Positions 18,851 through 27,583 of a stretch of 64,000 nt of DNA are shown here, in pieces. The position numbers and the translations under genes were made by a program. The notes under the pieces were generated by a model. It searched no databases and was not told the DNA's origin. It saw nothing but the letters and a program-made list of their open reading frames with translations. This stretch comes from Longispora fulva (lineage in GTDB: Bacteria; Actinomycetota; Actinomycetes; Mycobacteriales; Micromonosporaceae), in the NCBI RefSeq assembly GCF_015751905.1, contig NZ_JADOUF010000001.1:2542001-2606000 (forward strand), read 5' to 3'. The stretch's first letter is position 1. Every line of letters begins with the position of its first letter.

Positions 18851-19471
18851 ATGACCACGCGCACCGCTCAGGCGTCGCAACGACCAGGACAGCCGGAGAC
18901 CCGCTCCCTTTTGACCCGGATGCACGGCCGTACGGCGGCGGGCGTGCCGGGCTGGGCGGTGTTGGCCGCGTTCGTCATCACCCTGAGCGTGCTGCCGTCG
19001 AGCATATGGCGGATCGCCGCGATGGTCTTCAACGCGCCGCTGCTGGAACACCCTTCCGAGCCCCCGATCGGGCACGGGCCGGAGTTGATCGCCGACAGTC
19101 CCGGCTACATCATCGGCCTCAGCGTGGTCAGCGAGGCGTTGGCGTTCCTCGCCTTCGGGCTCGTCTGCCGATGGGGCGAGGTATGGCCACGGTGGATCCC
19201 CGGGCTGGGCGGGCACCGGGTGCCGCCGCTTGCCGCCGTCATCCCCGCCGGCCTCGGCGCGGCGGTTCTCATGATCTTCCCGTGGTCGCTGACGATGATC
19301 GCCACAGGCCGGATGGTCACCGGGCACAAGGGCGGCGGGCTCGTCGTCCACGGCTGGCAGTCGGTCGCGTTCTGGGCCGCGTACCTGCCACTGGCCCTCT
19401 GGGGGCCGCTGCTCGCCCTGCTGACCGTGCACTACCAACGGCGGCGCCGGTCACGAACTGGGAACGCCTGA
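18851..19471 (+). CDS. Polytopic membrane protein, paralogue of 446-967
   Basis: This 206-residue membrane protein has about five hydrophobic segments and a basic C-terminus (YQRRRRSRTGNA). It shares GLSVVSEALAFLAFGLV, WGE, W-P-R-W and HRVPPLAA motifs in order with the smaller protein at 446-967, plus a longer N-terminus. No family name is known to me. The start ATG 18851 follows CCGGAGGACACAG, a good ribosome-binding site. Confidence 0.75.
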   Translation: MTTRTAQASQRPGQPETRSLLTRMHGRTAAGVPGWAVLAAFVITLSVLPSSIWRIAAMVFNAPLLEHPSEPPIGHGPELIADSPGYIIGLSVVSEALAFLAFGLVCRWGEVWPRWIPGLGGHRVPPLAAVIPAGLGAAVLMIFPWSLTMIATGRMVTGHKGGGLVVHGWQSVAFWAAYLPLALWGPLLALLTVHYQRRRRSRTGNA

Positions 19472-19591
19472 ACGGCCCCGCGCTCCGGTCCCGGATCTCG
19501 CAGCGATCTCCAACCTCATCACGGCGTGGCGCGAATAGCCGCCCACACGTCGCTGGCAGGGCCGATGTGGTCTCGGCCAGCGGCGCGTGGG

Positions 19592-19870
19592 TCACGGCTG
19601 GTCCGGGTCGCCGGTGGTGATGTGGTGGGCGAGTTCGGTTCGGGAGCGTACGCCGCGTTTGCGGTTGATGCGGGTGAGGTTGGACTCCACGGTCTTGGCG
19701 GACACGAACAGCGCGTCGGCGGTCTCCTGGTTGGAACGCCCCGAGCCGACGAGTTCGGCGATCCGCCGCTCCGACTCGGTGAGGGTGCCGGAGGCGGCAT
19801 GCAGCCCGACGCGGCCGGCCTCATCCCGGGCGCGCAGAGGTGCGCGGGCCCCGGTCGTCGGGCTTCGCAC
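19592..19870 (-). pseudogene. LuxR-type HTH fragment
   Basis: The 92-residue frame contains a LuxR-family DNA-binding domain: LTESERRIAELVGSGRSNQE, then VSAKTVESNLTRINRK and the final helix SRTELAHHI. The sensor or ATPase part expected upstream is absent: an in-frame stop sits directly 5' of the GTG. A neighbouring frame carries text (YLIKRAKPDDRGP) that may belong to the missing part. It is a truncated and probably dead regulator. Confidence 0.7.
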
Positions 19871-20393
19871 GCTTGATCAGGTAGGCGCCGTGCCCGCGGT
19901 CCCGGGCCTGGCCCGGCAGCCTCAACGACACCGGCCGAGCCCGCTCCACAGCGCCTGGCAGGACCCGCAGGCGCACCACGGTTCCCTCGATCCTTCTTCT
20001 AGTGGAGGGCGGGCGGTAGCGGGCACCGGAGGACTGCCGATATGTGCGTCAGCCTCTCCTCGGGTCGCACGCCTCCAGTTGAAGGAGGCACCACACCAGT
20101 ATCGACGCCGCCAAATCCGGATCCGGAGGGCTCCCCCTGCCCTCGACGGCCAGATCATCATCGAGCCGGGTTGCCTGCCCCACGCCGCGTTTCGCATCCT
20201 AGGCAGCTAGTCCGAAATGGATTCCGCAGCATGAGTGCGTCGGCCTGCGGCGGGCGTCCACCCGCCCGCGCGTAGTGCTGGTGCGGCAGCGCCTCGGCTG
20301 TTCTCCGAGCCGTCAAACCGACACCATGGAGTCCGTTGTGGACGTACGTAGCGGTTAAAATCGACGCCAGTCACTCAATATGGGGGTTGTCAC
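19871..20393. other. Intergenic region upstream of the second protease
   Basis: I see no supported gene. The last part must hold the promoter of the protease gene, and ATGGGGGTTGTCAC supplies its ribosome-binding site. The remainder may contain decayed LuxR coding sequence. Confidence 0.4.
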
Positions 20394-21695
20394 GTGAGAA
20401 GACGTGTTCTTGCGGCCGGAGTCTCGGCCATCGCCCTGCTCGCTCTGGCCGCGCCGGCTGCGGCCACCACGCCCAGCCCGGCGCCCACAGCCGGCAAGTC
20501 CCAACCCGATCGGATCATAGGTGCCGAAAGCCTGTCTGTCGACGAGCAGGCCCGGCAGCGCGTCCAGGAGCCGCTGCTGACTCTCAACAACCGGTTGCAC
20601 GACCTGGCCGGGAAGGCCTATGAGGCGCAGTTCGCCGGCTCTCTGGTCGAGACCAGGACAAACACCCTCACGGTGTACTGGGCCGGCCCGGTCCCGGCCG
20701 AACTGGCCCGGCTGGGTGGATCGGCGCTGCTGATCAAGCCGGCGAGGTTCTCCCGCCAACAGCTGATGGCTGCCGCTCAGCAGGTCATGCCGGATACCGC
20801 GCTGACCGGCACCGCCGCAGCGGCCGGTGAGGTCGAACTGGCCGTGGACGGCTCGGGCATCACCGTCTCAACCGGCGACCTCGCCAGCGCCGCCCGCGGT
20901 GCCAGGCCCGCCACGGCTCCGGAGACGGCCCTGCTCAACCGCGTCGCCGCCACCCGCGCCCGCACCGGCATCCCGATCAATATCGGGTCCGCCACCCCCG
21001 GCACGCCCGGCGTCGACGACACCCGGCACGCCGACAACTCGCCCTACTGGGCGGGAGCCGAGATCGACCTGCTCGGAGGCAGCTGCACCAGCGGCTTCAG
21101 CATGTATGCCACCGGCGCGCCGTCGACCCGGTTCACGCTCACCGCCGCGCACTGCCCCGGCTACTCCGACGGCGTCTCCGTCACCAACGGTGCCGGCTCA
21201 CCGATGGGCACCAGCGACTTCGTCCACATCCTCAACGGCTCGGGCACCCCCTATGACCTGGGTGTCGTCCGGCTCAGCTCCGGAAAGTCCAACGCGCCGT
21301 ACATCTACATCTACGAGGATTCCGCCTCGGGCGGCATCCCCGTTACCGGCTACGCCACCGCGGGCATCCCGTCCGGGGGCAACTACTGCGTGCACGGCAT
21401 GACCGGCGTGAACTGCAATCTGCTCTCCGGGGGCCAGTTGTGGCACTGCGAACCCGGACACTGCTTCTGGACCATCGCCATGAACGCACTGAACTCCAAC
21501 TCGATGACCTGGTGCCGTGGCGACAGCGGCGGGCCAATCTACTACTGGACCGGCGGCACCGTCGTCGCCTCGGGCGTGGTGAGCTGGAGCAACCATGAAC
21601 TGGGCGACTGTTCCCTGACCGGCGGCGCCTCGGTCGTCGCCACGGCGGTCGGCATGGTGCCGGGCCTGGCGGTCGTCACCACATCGGCCCCATAG
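20394..21695 (+). CDS. Secreted trypsin-like (S1) serine protease with propeptide
   Basis: This 433-residue protein has a clear signal peptide (MRRRVLAAGVSAIALLALAA, cleavage near PAAA), a propeptide of about 180 residues (LTVYWAGPVPAEL strand motif) and a C-terminal S1 domain. The triad is His253 in LTAAHC, Asp288 in PYDLGV and Ser378 in CRGDSGGP. At least six cysteines in the catalytic domain suit an extracellular enzyme. The start is GTG 20394 with GGGGG 9 nt upstream. It is organised like the protease at 7456-8811 but is clearly diverged from it. It is monocistronic, with a strong terminator. Confidence 0.9.
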   Translation: MRRRVLAAGVSAIALLALAAPAAATTPSPAPTAGKSQPDRIIGAESLSVDEQARQRVQEPLLTLNNRLHDLAGKAYEAQFAGSLVETRTNTLTVYWAGPVPAELARLGGSALLIKPARFSRQQLMAAAQQVMPDTALTGTAAAAGEVELAVDGSGITVSTGDLASAARGARPATAPETALLNRVAATRARTGIPINIGSATPGTPGVDDTRHADNSPYWAGAEIDLLGGSCTSGFSMYATGAPSTRFTLTAAHCPGYSDGVSVTNGAGSPMGTSDFVHILNGSGTPYDLGVVRLSSGKSNAPYIYIYEDSASGGIPVTGYATAGIPSGGNYCVHGMTGVNCNLLSGGQLWHCEPGHCFWTIAMNALNSNSMTWCRGDSGGPIYYWTGGTVVASGVVSWSNHELGDCSLTGGASVVATAVGMVPGLAVVTTSAP

Positions 21696-21702
21696 TGCGA
21701 CT

Positions 21703-21733
21703 GTGGGGGCCCGATGTCGTTCGGGGCCCCCAC
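21703..21733 (+). terminator. Terminator of the second protease gene
   Basis: GTGGGGGCCCG and CGGGGCCCCCAC form a near-perfect 11-12-bp stem 7 bp after the stop codon. Confidence 0.7.
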
Positions 21734-21904
21734 CTAGTTCGTGCCGCGACACACTCCTCACCGACCGGTCGATGACCTTGTATTTACGAACCCGCAGAAG
21801 CCGCCGATATAGAAATATTGTGGTGTTTTGACTGGAATTGATCCATATTTGTCTGTTCTGGATGTGGCGCCCGTCGATCCAGCCGTTGCCACTTCCCGGT
21901 GTTT

Positions 21905-22175
21905 CACGACTGCGGCTTCAGTCTGAACAGCAACGGTTGAGGCATGACTCGTGCGCGGCCAGCAGATGACGCAGCGCCCGACCTTGAGGAAGGCTTCGTG
22001 TATGCCGTCGCGGATCTCCCACCGGATCCATAGGCAACGAAACCAGTGCCCGTGGGCGAACACGCTCCACAACCCAGCGTTAAGTGCCGAATCCGGAACC
22101 GTGTTCGGCGCCCCGGCGGGCGATCAGCGGCTTCACGCCGAGTTCTCGGGAGACACGGCAGTACAACCCTGCCAT
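21905..22175 (-). pseudogene. IS5-family transposase C-terminal relic
   Basis: Read on the minus strand, the sequence gives RELGVKPLIARRGAEHGSGF, then a stop, then RWVVERVFAHGHWFRCLWIR and IRDGIHEAFLKVGRCVICW. This is the characteristic C-terminus of IS5-type (DDE) transposases (IARRG..HRWVVERTFAW..RIRYE.R.DIH.AFL.L.C.LICW), including the catalytic glutamate in VVER. The gene is truncated, contains a stop codon and is out of frame. Confidence 0.65.
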
Positions 22176-22455
22176 GGACACGCAGGCCGTGGTAATTGCC
22201 GTTCCTCGCCGGCCTGCCCACCGCCGGCCGCACACCCGGCACCGCGCACGCACGTGCCTCCGGCCGGCGAACGTCGAGGTTCCGGGTCGCCGGGCACACG
22301 TGACCCGAGAGTGGGTGATCGTCCTATCGTCGACTGTGGCATCGTGCTGTCGTGCTGATGGGATATGTCGACTGGGTCGCGCGCCTGGCGGTGGCCGCGG
22401 TATTCGGGCTCGCGATGTGGGGCAAGGTTGTCGACCTGGCCGGCACACGCCGGTC
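22163..22455 (+). repeat. Source copy of the sequence duplicated at 5704-5850
   Basis: Blocks 22163-22216 and 22406-22455 recur near 5.7 kb in the same order. The second block is the first part of the MauE-thioredoxin coding sequence, so this is the intact donor-like locus. Confidence 0.7.
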
Positions 22456-23341
22456 GTTGGCGGAGTTCGGGGTTCCCGGCCGGTGGGTGAGGCCGGCGGC
22501 CTTCGCGTTGCCGGCGGCCGAGGCCGCAGTCGCCCTGGGGGTGCTGCTGGCTTGGTCGGCCGGCTGGGCGGCCGGGGTGGCGGGGTTTCTCCTGCTGGTG
22601 TTCAGCGCGGTCGTCGGCGGCCTGCTCTCGCGGGGCCGGCGGCCGCGCTGCGCCTGCTTCGGGGCGGCCGCCGGCACGCCGATCAGTGCGTGGGTGGTCG
22701 CGCGGAACGCGGTGATCGCCGTGCCGGTCGGCATCGCGCTGTGGGGGTCGTGGACCCGGGAGGCGGTTCCTGGCGTGCCGGTCGACCACGCGGTGGGCCT
22801 GGCGGCGCTGGCCGTCGTCGCCGCGACGCTGGTGTGGCAGGGCGCGGTGGTGCGGTCACTGCGCCTTCAGCTCGACGAGAAGGTGCGCCGGGAGTTGGGA
22901 CCGGAGGGGCTGCCCGTCGACGCGGTGGCGCCGGAGTTCGACCTGCCGGCCACCGGCGGCGGGCGGGGCACGCTCGACGGCGCGCTGGCGGCCGGCCTGC
23001 CGGTCGCGGTGGTCTTCGTCCATCCGGGTTGTCGCCCGTGTGAGGACCTGGCCGGGGAGCTGCCCCGCTGGCGGCAGCGCCGGGCCGGGGCGGTAACGAT
23101 GCTGGTGATCGGCAGCGGCGCGGTGGACGCGAACGCGGCGTGGGCCGCGAAGCACGGGGTCGGGGACATCCTCGTGCAGGACGGCAACGAGATCGCGGCC
23201 CGGTACCGGGTCCGGGGCGCCCCCAGCGCCGTGCTCGTCACCGCCGACGGCCGGATCGGCGCCCCGGTGGCCGGCGGCCCACTCGCGATCCGCGATCTGC
23301 TCGCCACCCGGGCCGGAGCCCGATCGCGGCCAACGGGTTGA
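22352..23341 (+). CDS. MauE-like membrane domain fused to a thioredoxin-fold domain
   Basis: This 329-residue protein has four membrane helices of the MauE/DoxX type (residues 8-135; motifs FGLAMWGKVVDLAGTRRSL and RPRCACFGAA), a linker helix, and an AhpC/TSA-like thioredoxin domain from about 195 (VAPEFDLPATGG). The redox site is CRPC in FVHPGCRPCEDL. MauE proteins help form disulfides in methylamine dehydrogenase; MauE-Trx fusions are thought to handle disulfide relay at the membrane, which is inferred here. The start is GTG 22352, or ATG 22358. The small cysteine-rich protein at 23406 follows by 64 bp and is a possible substrate. Confidence 0.82.
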   Translation: MLMGYVDWVARLAVAAVFGLAMWGKVVDLAGTRRSLAEFGVPGRWVRPAAFALPAAEAAVALGVLLAWSAGWAAGVAGFLLLVFSAVVGGLLSRGRRPRCACFGAAAGTPISAWVVARNAVIAVPVGIALWGSWTREAVPGVPVDHAVGLAALAVVAATLVWQGAVVRSLRLQLDEKVRRELGPEGLPVDAVAPEFDLPATGGGRGTLDGALAAGLPVAVVFVHPGCRPCEDLAGELPRWRQRRAGAVTMLVIGSGAVDANAAWAAKHGVGDILVQDGNEIAARYRVRGAPSAVLVTADGRIGAPVAGGPLAIRDLLATRAGARSRPTG

Positions 23342-23405
23342 CACCAGGGCCCGGGCGCGTGATCTGATGTCCCGGCCCTTGGACGAACTTCCCTAAAGGA
23401 CACAC

Positions 23406-23603
23406 GTGAGCGACTACGACTGCACCGGACACGCCGACGGCAACTACGTGCACCCCGACGACTGCACGAAGTTCATCTCCTGCGTCGCCGAGAAATACGC
23501 CTACGAGATGGACTGCCCGGCGGGCCTGCACTACCACCACCCGACGGACCGCTGCGAGTGGCCGGAGATCGCCGGCTGCGTCACCGGCCAGCCGGCCGGG
23601 TAG
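23406..23603 (+). CDS. Small peritrophin-A-like chitin-binding protein
   Basis: This 65-residue protein has six cysteines in the CBM14/peritrophin-A pattern: YDCTGHADGNYVHPDDCTKF, then SCVAEKYAYEMDCPAGL, then DRCEWPEIAGC. CBM14 domains are common in arthropod proteins and rare in bacteria. There is no signal peptide, although the six cysteines suggest disulfides. The start is GTG 23406 after AAAGGACACAC. Its neighbour upstream is the MauE-thioredoxin fusion. It may be exported by a non-Sec route or be intracellular; the sequence does not decide. Confidence 0.75.
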   Translation: MSDYDCTGHADGNYVHPDDCTKFISCVAEKYAYEMDCPAGLHYHHPTDRCEWPEIAGCVTGQPAG

Positions 23604-24069
23604 CCCGGCGCTCGCGGGGCGGGTGGCCCGTCGTCACCGGACCGGGCGGCGGGCCTCGATCAGGAACGGGTCGAGTGCGCGGCGAACGGACACCCCAACC
23701 AAATCCTTCTCATGCCGGAGGCGGAGGAAGGCACTCTCGAGGAGATAGAGGAAGCGGAACACTTCGCCTCGACATTTTCCGGAGTACCACTGCGGACGAC
23801 GTGGAGTCAATTCCCGCCGACAATCCCCGACCCATCCAACGAGGTGGTATCCCCAAGATTGAACGTGGCGGCCCGTTTCAGTGGAAACGTGCCCCCCAGT
23901 TCAGAATTGCGAATAGGGAACTCGTCATCGATCGCCCACTCGAATACCTGCTCGCAACAATCAACCTTTTGGTCGCGGCACCGTCGGGTCCGACGCGGGT
24001 GCAGGTGGCGTCGCGGTTGGCGTCGCGGGCTCGGCAGCACGGCAGCGGATCGACGGTCAGAGGGCGCTG
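23604..24069. other. Intergenic region with lower GC content
   Basis: No supported gene is present. Several short frames are open on both strands, but none has codon bias or a start with a ribosome-binding site. The lower GC content suggests foreign or decayed DNA. Confidence 0.4.
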
Positions 24070-25128
24070 TCATCGCCAGTCGGCTCGGTCCGGGTAGAGC
24101 GTGAGCCCCTTGAACACCGCTGCGGCTGTTCCTTCCGGTGGGATCTTGTCGGGCTCCCGACCGGTCACGACGACCATGACGGTTAGGCCCTGCACATCGA
24201 ACACGGTCAGCTGATCTTGGCCGATGGAGTTGAGGACGGAGCGACTCCCGCTCGTCGGATGCCCGTCGACCGTGGTGTTCACCGTGGCGCCGCCGCGGTC
24301 GGTTCCCGGCTTGACCGTGATGCTGGTGAAGTCCGTTCCAGGGGGTCCGATCCGACGGTATGCGATCGTGGCCTGCCACGAGTCGGCGGTGTCGAGTTGC
24401 ACGGACATGATCTTCTTGTCGGAGAGGTCCGGGGTCACGGGCAGTCGAATCGGGTCGGTGGTGCCGAACCGCGCGCCCTCGGCGACCCGATGGACGATTG
24501 CCTTCGGGTCCCCGTCACTGCTGGCGAGTTGGACCTCCACCTGGGCCCAGGCGTGTGGTGCGTACTGCCAACGCAACCGCAGCACGTCGGCGCTGTCGGC
24601 TGGCCGGGTGATCCAGATCGCGGTCGCCCCGTGCACGGCGGGCGCCGGGGTAGTAGTGGGCTCGCGCGCCACGGCGTCCTGGGGGTCGCCGACTCCGGCT
24701 GCGTACGCGGTGAACGCGAACCGTCCGGCCGGATCGTAGCCGGTGGACCCGCCGCCGCAGGGAGGGGGCATCGTGCACGCCATTGCCCGGGAGGCGAGGC
24801 GGAGGCTGTTCGGGCCCGCGCTCAGGTAGCGGACCTGCAGGCCCTCCGGGAGCCAGTCGAGCTGGGCGAACTGGACCCGGGGATCGAACTCGACGGGCGC
24901 CTCTCGGAGGTGGTGCCCGCCGGCAACCGACGGCTCGGGCCCCGGAGGGTGGGGCGACTGCCATACCGCGACGGTGGCTGCGACGACCAGGCACAGAGAG
25001 GCCGCGATGGTGGCTAGGACGCGTCGGGTTCGTCTCGTGTGGCGGGCGTCGTTGACGGCGCGGTCGAGGTCCACGGCGGAAGGTGGCAGGTCGGCCAGTC
25101 GGGCCGCGAAGATCTCTCGGATGTCCAT
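24070..25128 (-). CDS. Membrane protein coupled to a SigE-type sigma factor (possible anti-sigma)
   Basis: This 352-residue protein has a short cytoplasmic N-terminus (MDIREIFAARLADLPPSAVD), one membrane helix (about 38-58) and a large extracytoplasmic beta-rich domain. Its start ATG directly follows the TGA of the sigma factor gene with no gap, so the two are translationally coupled. In actinomycetes a SigE-family factor is often followed by such a single-pass protein, which can restrain it. An anti-sigma zinc motif is not visible, so the role is inferred from context. Confidence 0.7.
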   Translation of the reverse strand: MDIREIFAARLADLPPSAVDLDRAVNDARHTRRTRRVLATIAASLCLVVAATVAVWQSPHPPGPEPSVAGGHHLREAPVEFDPRVQFAQLDWLPEGLQVRYLSAGPNSLRLASRAMACTMPPPCGGGSTGYDPAGRFAFTAYAAGVGDPQDAVAREPTTTPAPAVHGATAIWITRPADSADVLRLRWQYAPHAWAQVEVQLASSDGDPKAIVHRVAEGARFGTTDPIRLPVTPDLSDKKIMSVQLDTADSWQATIAYRRIGPPGTDFTSITVKPGTDRGGATVNTTVDGHPTSGSRSVLNSIGQDQLTVFDVQGLTVMVVVTGREPDKIPPEGTAAAVFKGLTLYPDRADWR

Positions 25129-25608
25129 TCAGCTCTCCTGGTGGGTCAGATGTGCGCGCAAGGTGGCCAGACCGCGGGCGGTCTGACTCTTGACGGTCCC
25201 TTCCGAGCAGCGCAGGGCGTCGGCGGTCTCCGCGACGGACAGGTCCAGGTAGTACCGCAGGACCAGGGTCGCCCGCTGCCGCGCGGGCACCGCGGCCAGC
25301 GCCGTGCGGACCGCCACCCCCGTGGTGGGGTCCGCCTCCCCGACCATCTCCGGCGCATCCGCCACGAGCAGGACCCGTTTACGCCACCGGGCCCGGCGCT
25401 CGCCCAAAAACACCCGCAACATGATCGTGCGGACATAGGCGTCCACGCTGTCGGCCTGCCGCGCCCGCCGCCAGTACAGGTACAACCGGGTGATCGTCAC
25501 CTGCACCAGATCATCGGCGTCGTGCCAGTCCGGACACAACAGATGAGCCACCCTCCGCAGCCAGTCCATCCGCTCCCGGACATAGCCCACATACTCCGCG
25601 TCACTCAC
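25129..25608 (-). CDS. SigE-family ECF RNA polymerase sigma factor
   Basis: This 159-residue ECF factor has region 2 (LRRVAHLLCPDWHDADDLVQ, residues 17-36) and region 4 (ALAAVPARQRATLVLRYYLD followed by SVAETADALRCSEGTVKSQT). It matches the actinobacterial SigE-family (ECF group with the WHDADDLVQ signature). The start is GTG 25608. The partner membrane protein begins immediately after its stop codon. The target promoters are unknown. Confidence 0.9.
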   Translation of the reverse strand: MSDAEYVGYVRERMDWLRRVAHLLCPDWHDADDLVQVTITRLYLYWRRARQADSVDAYVRTIMLRVFLGERRARWRKRVLLVADAPEMVGEADPTTGVAVRTALAAVPARQRATLVLRYYLDLSVAETADALRCSEGTVKSQTARGLATLRAHLTHQES

Positions 25609-25887
25609 CGAATCCCCGCCTCTACGCTGCCTCTACTCACCCTGATGGACACGGACCAGGCCCCGGTTGCACCGTGATCGCCAGGAATTCGCAAGCCCGG
25701 CCGCACATAGCACAAGGCGGCGCAGACCTCGGAGGTCGCGACGGCGGCACCCAGCCCCTCGATACCGGACCCGGCGGCCGTGGCAACCCCGATCTTCGCC
25801 GCAGCCGGCATGAATACCGGCCGCACCCATCTGCTGACGCTGACCGGCGGCATCGACCCACACGTGCCTGCCCGTTGCGGATCCGCC

Positions 25888-26088
25888 GTGTTTCCGGCTC
25901 CTCGGGCCGTTGGAGATCGCTCGTTAACCTCAAGGCGCCCAGGCTCAGGGCGCTGCTGGCCGTACTGCTGATGCGCCGCAACGAGCCGGTGCCGGTGCCG
26001 GTGACCCGCCTCGCAGGTGCCTGTGGGGCCTTCACCTGCGGCCAACGTCCGCCGGGCGGTGCAGGCCTATGTCACCCGGCTGCGTTAG
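25888..26088 (+). pseudogene. SARP/BTAD regulator N-terminal relic
   Basis: Three frames together spell the start of a SARP-type regulator: FRLLGPLEIA (first frame), LKAPRLRALLAVLLMRRNEP (second), and ANVRRAVQAYVTRLR (third) followed by TAG. This is the OmpR-like winged helix that opens SARP and AfsR-type proteins. The bacterial-transcriptional-activation domain is absent. It is non-functional. Confidence 0.65.
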
Positions 26089-27442
26089 GCCCCCGGCCCG
26101 GCCGGGGCGAGGATCGAGACCATGCCCGGCTGCGGAGTCGCCGGACGAGTAGCCAACCGCTGGCGAGCAATGTGAGGACGCAAGCGACGATGGTGGGCGC
26201 AAGCCAGTAGGGCTGAGGTTGGGCGTCCGCCGGTGGCCCGGCCCTGGCGCCCATGACCGGCACGAGGTTGCCTGCGAGTTGGATGTCCGTGGTGTGTGCC
26301 CACCCGGCCGGACCAGGGCCGAGCGCAGCCAACTGCTCGGGGGCACCGCCCGCGGTGTGGACTTGGACGATGCGGGCGGCGTTCGGGGCCGTGTTATAGG
26401 AGTCTCGGGCATGGGCGGAAGTGAGGACAAGAAAGGTGCCCGGGTCCTTCCAGCCCAACACGGGACTGGACCAGACGAACCCGACGTGGACCGGGGCGGG
26501 CACGGCGGCACCGGTGCCGGTCGCGTCGAGGAACGAGATGCGTGGGCTCATCGCAGCATCGAACCCGGCACCTTCGAACGTGGTGAGCGCCAATAGGGAG
26601 CCGTCCGGGCTCCAGGCCTGCGCCCCGGCCAGCTGCTGTCCGGGTGGCAGGTCGAGTTCGCGGATCGGGCGGCCTTCGAGGTCCATGATGGTCAACTGAG
26701 CCTCAGTCTGCACCGCAAGCCGCCCACCGTCGGGGGAGAACGCGACCAGGGTGGGTTCGTCGGTGCGGGGCGTCTTCTCGGCCGCGAGCTCGTGGTACCG
26801 GCCGGTCTCGGTGTCCATCAACCACAACGGGCCGGCCAGGAACGGAATGTTGCACATGGCGTGCGCATAGGTGGTGACCACGAGATACCGGCCGTCGGGT
26901 GACCAGGCCCGGGGGGTGGTGACGGATTCCGGTTCCAGGTGGAAGGTCCGCCGCTGGTCGGTGGCCAGGTCGACCAGTGTGACGACCGGGTTACTGCCGG
27001 AGCAGTCGCCGAGCGCGAGCCGAGTGCCGTCGGGGGACAGACGGGCACCGACGTCCGCCTCGATGCCGAGCCGTCGGAAGCCGTCCGTCGTCGCCCCGGC
27101 CACGTACGCCTCGCTCCGGTAGAAGTTCTTCGGGTTCGTGGTCTGGCGGTAGAACGCGATCGCCGGGCCGGTCGGTTTGTCGGCCAGCAGTGGAATCCTG
27201 GTCGAGTGTGCAGGGAACTGTCGGGGCAGGGTGATGCCGCCGTTTGCCGGCCGGGGCGGTGGCGGTGCGTCGGGCAGCGCGACCACCGGGGTCAGCACGG
27301 CCAGCACCGCGGCGGCGGCCACCGCGGGTGCCAGCCAGGCCCGGCGGGGCCGGCGCGGGGCCGGCGCGGCGGCCATGTTCGGGTGTACCGGCACGAGTTC
27401 GGCGAACCCGGGTAGCCCGTCGGGTACACGCTGGTCAGTCAT
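26072..27442 (-). CDS. Membrane-bound beta-propeller (TolB/WD40-like) protein
   Basis: This 456-residue protein has an N-terminal membrane helix (about 34-55), a large propeller-like region and a C-terminal membrane helix (WLAPTIVACVLTLLASGWLL) with a basic tail. Propeller repeats are marked by ARLSPDGTRLALG, RAWSPDGRYLVVT, VAFSPDGGRLAVQ and QAWSPDGSLLALT. The start is ATG 27442 with GGGAG upstream. It is a tandem duplicate of 27584-28927 on the same strand. It may act in surface sensing or protein interaction; no enzyme motif is visible. Confidence 0.75.
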   Translation of the reverse strand: MTDQRVPDGLPGFAELVPVHPNMAAAPAPRRPRRAWLAPAVAAAAVLAVLTPVVALPDAPPPPRPANGGITLPRQFPAHSTRIPLLADKPTGPAIAFYRQTTNPKNFYRSEAYVAGATTDGFRRLGIEADVGARLSPDGTRLALGDCSGSNPVVTLVDLATDQRRTFHLEPESVTTPRAWSPDGRYLVVTTYAHAMCNIPFLAGPLWLMDTETGRYHELAAEKTPRTDEPTLVAFSPDGGRLAVQTEAQLTIMDLEGRPIRELDLPPGQQLAGAQAWSPDGSLLALTTFEGAGFDAAMSPRISFLDATGTGAAVPAPVHVGFVWSSPVLGWKDPGTFLVLTSAHARDSYNTAPNAARIVQVHTAGGAPEQLAALGPGPAGWAHTTDIQLAGNLVPVMGARAGPPADAQPQPYWLAPTIVACVLTLLASGWLLVRRLRSRAWSRSSPRPGRGPNAAG

Positions 27443-27583
27443 CGAGATGCTCCCGGAGTACGGCGAGGCCACGGTGCGGGGGCGATGGGACGGTCGCTCT
27501 GTGGGCTTCGGGTCGCAACTCTTGCAAATGACTTCTCCGACCGCACCGCCGGGAAGTGTGCCGCCTCGTCTGGGTCCATCGGT

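Noticed and set aside
23712-24104. 130-codon plus-strand frame
   Set aside because: It has no codon bias, its later half is Arg-rich shadow text, and it overlaps the end of the gene at 24070-25128.
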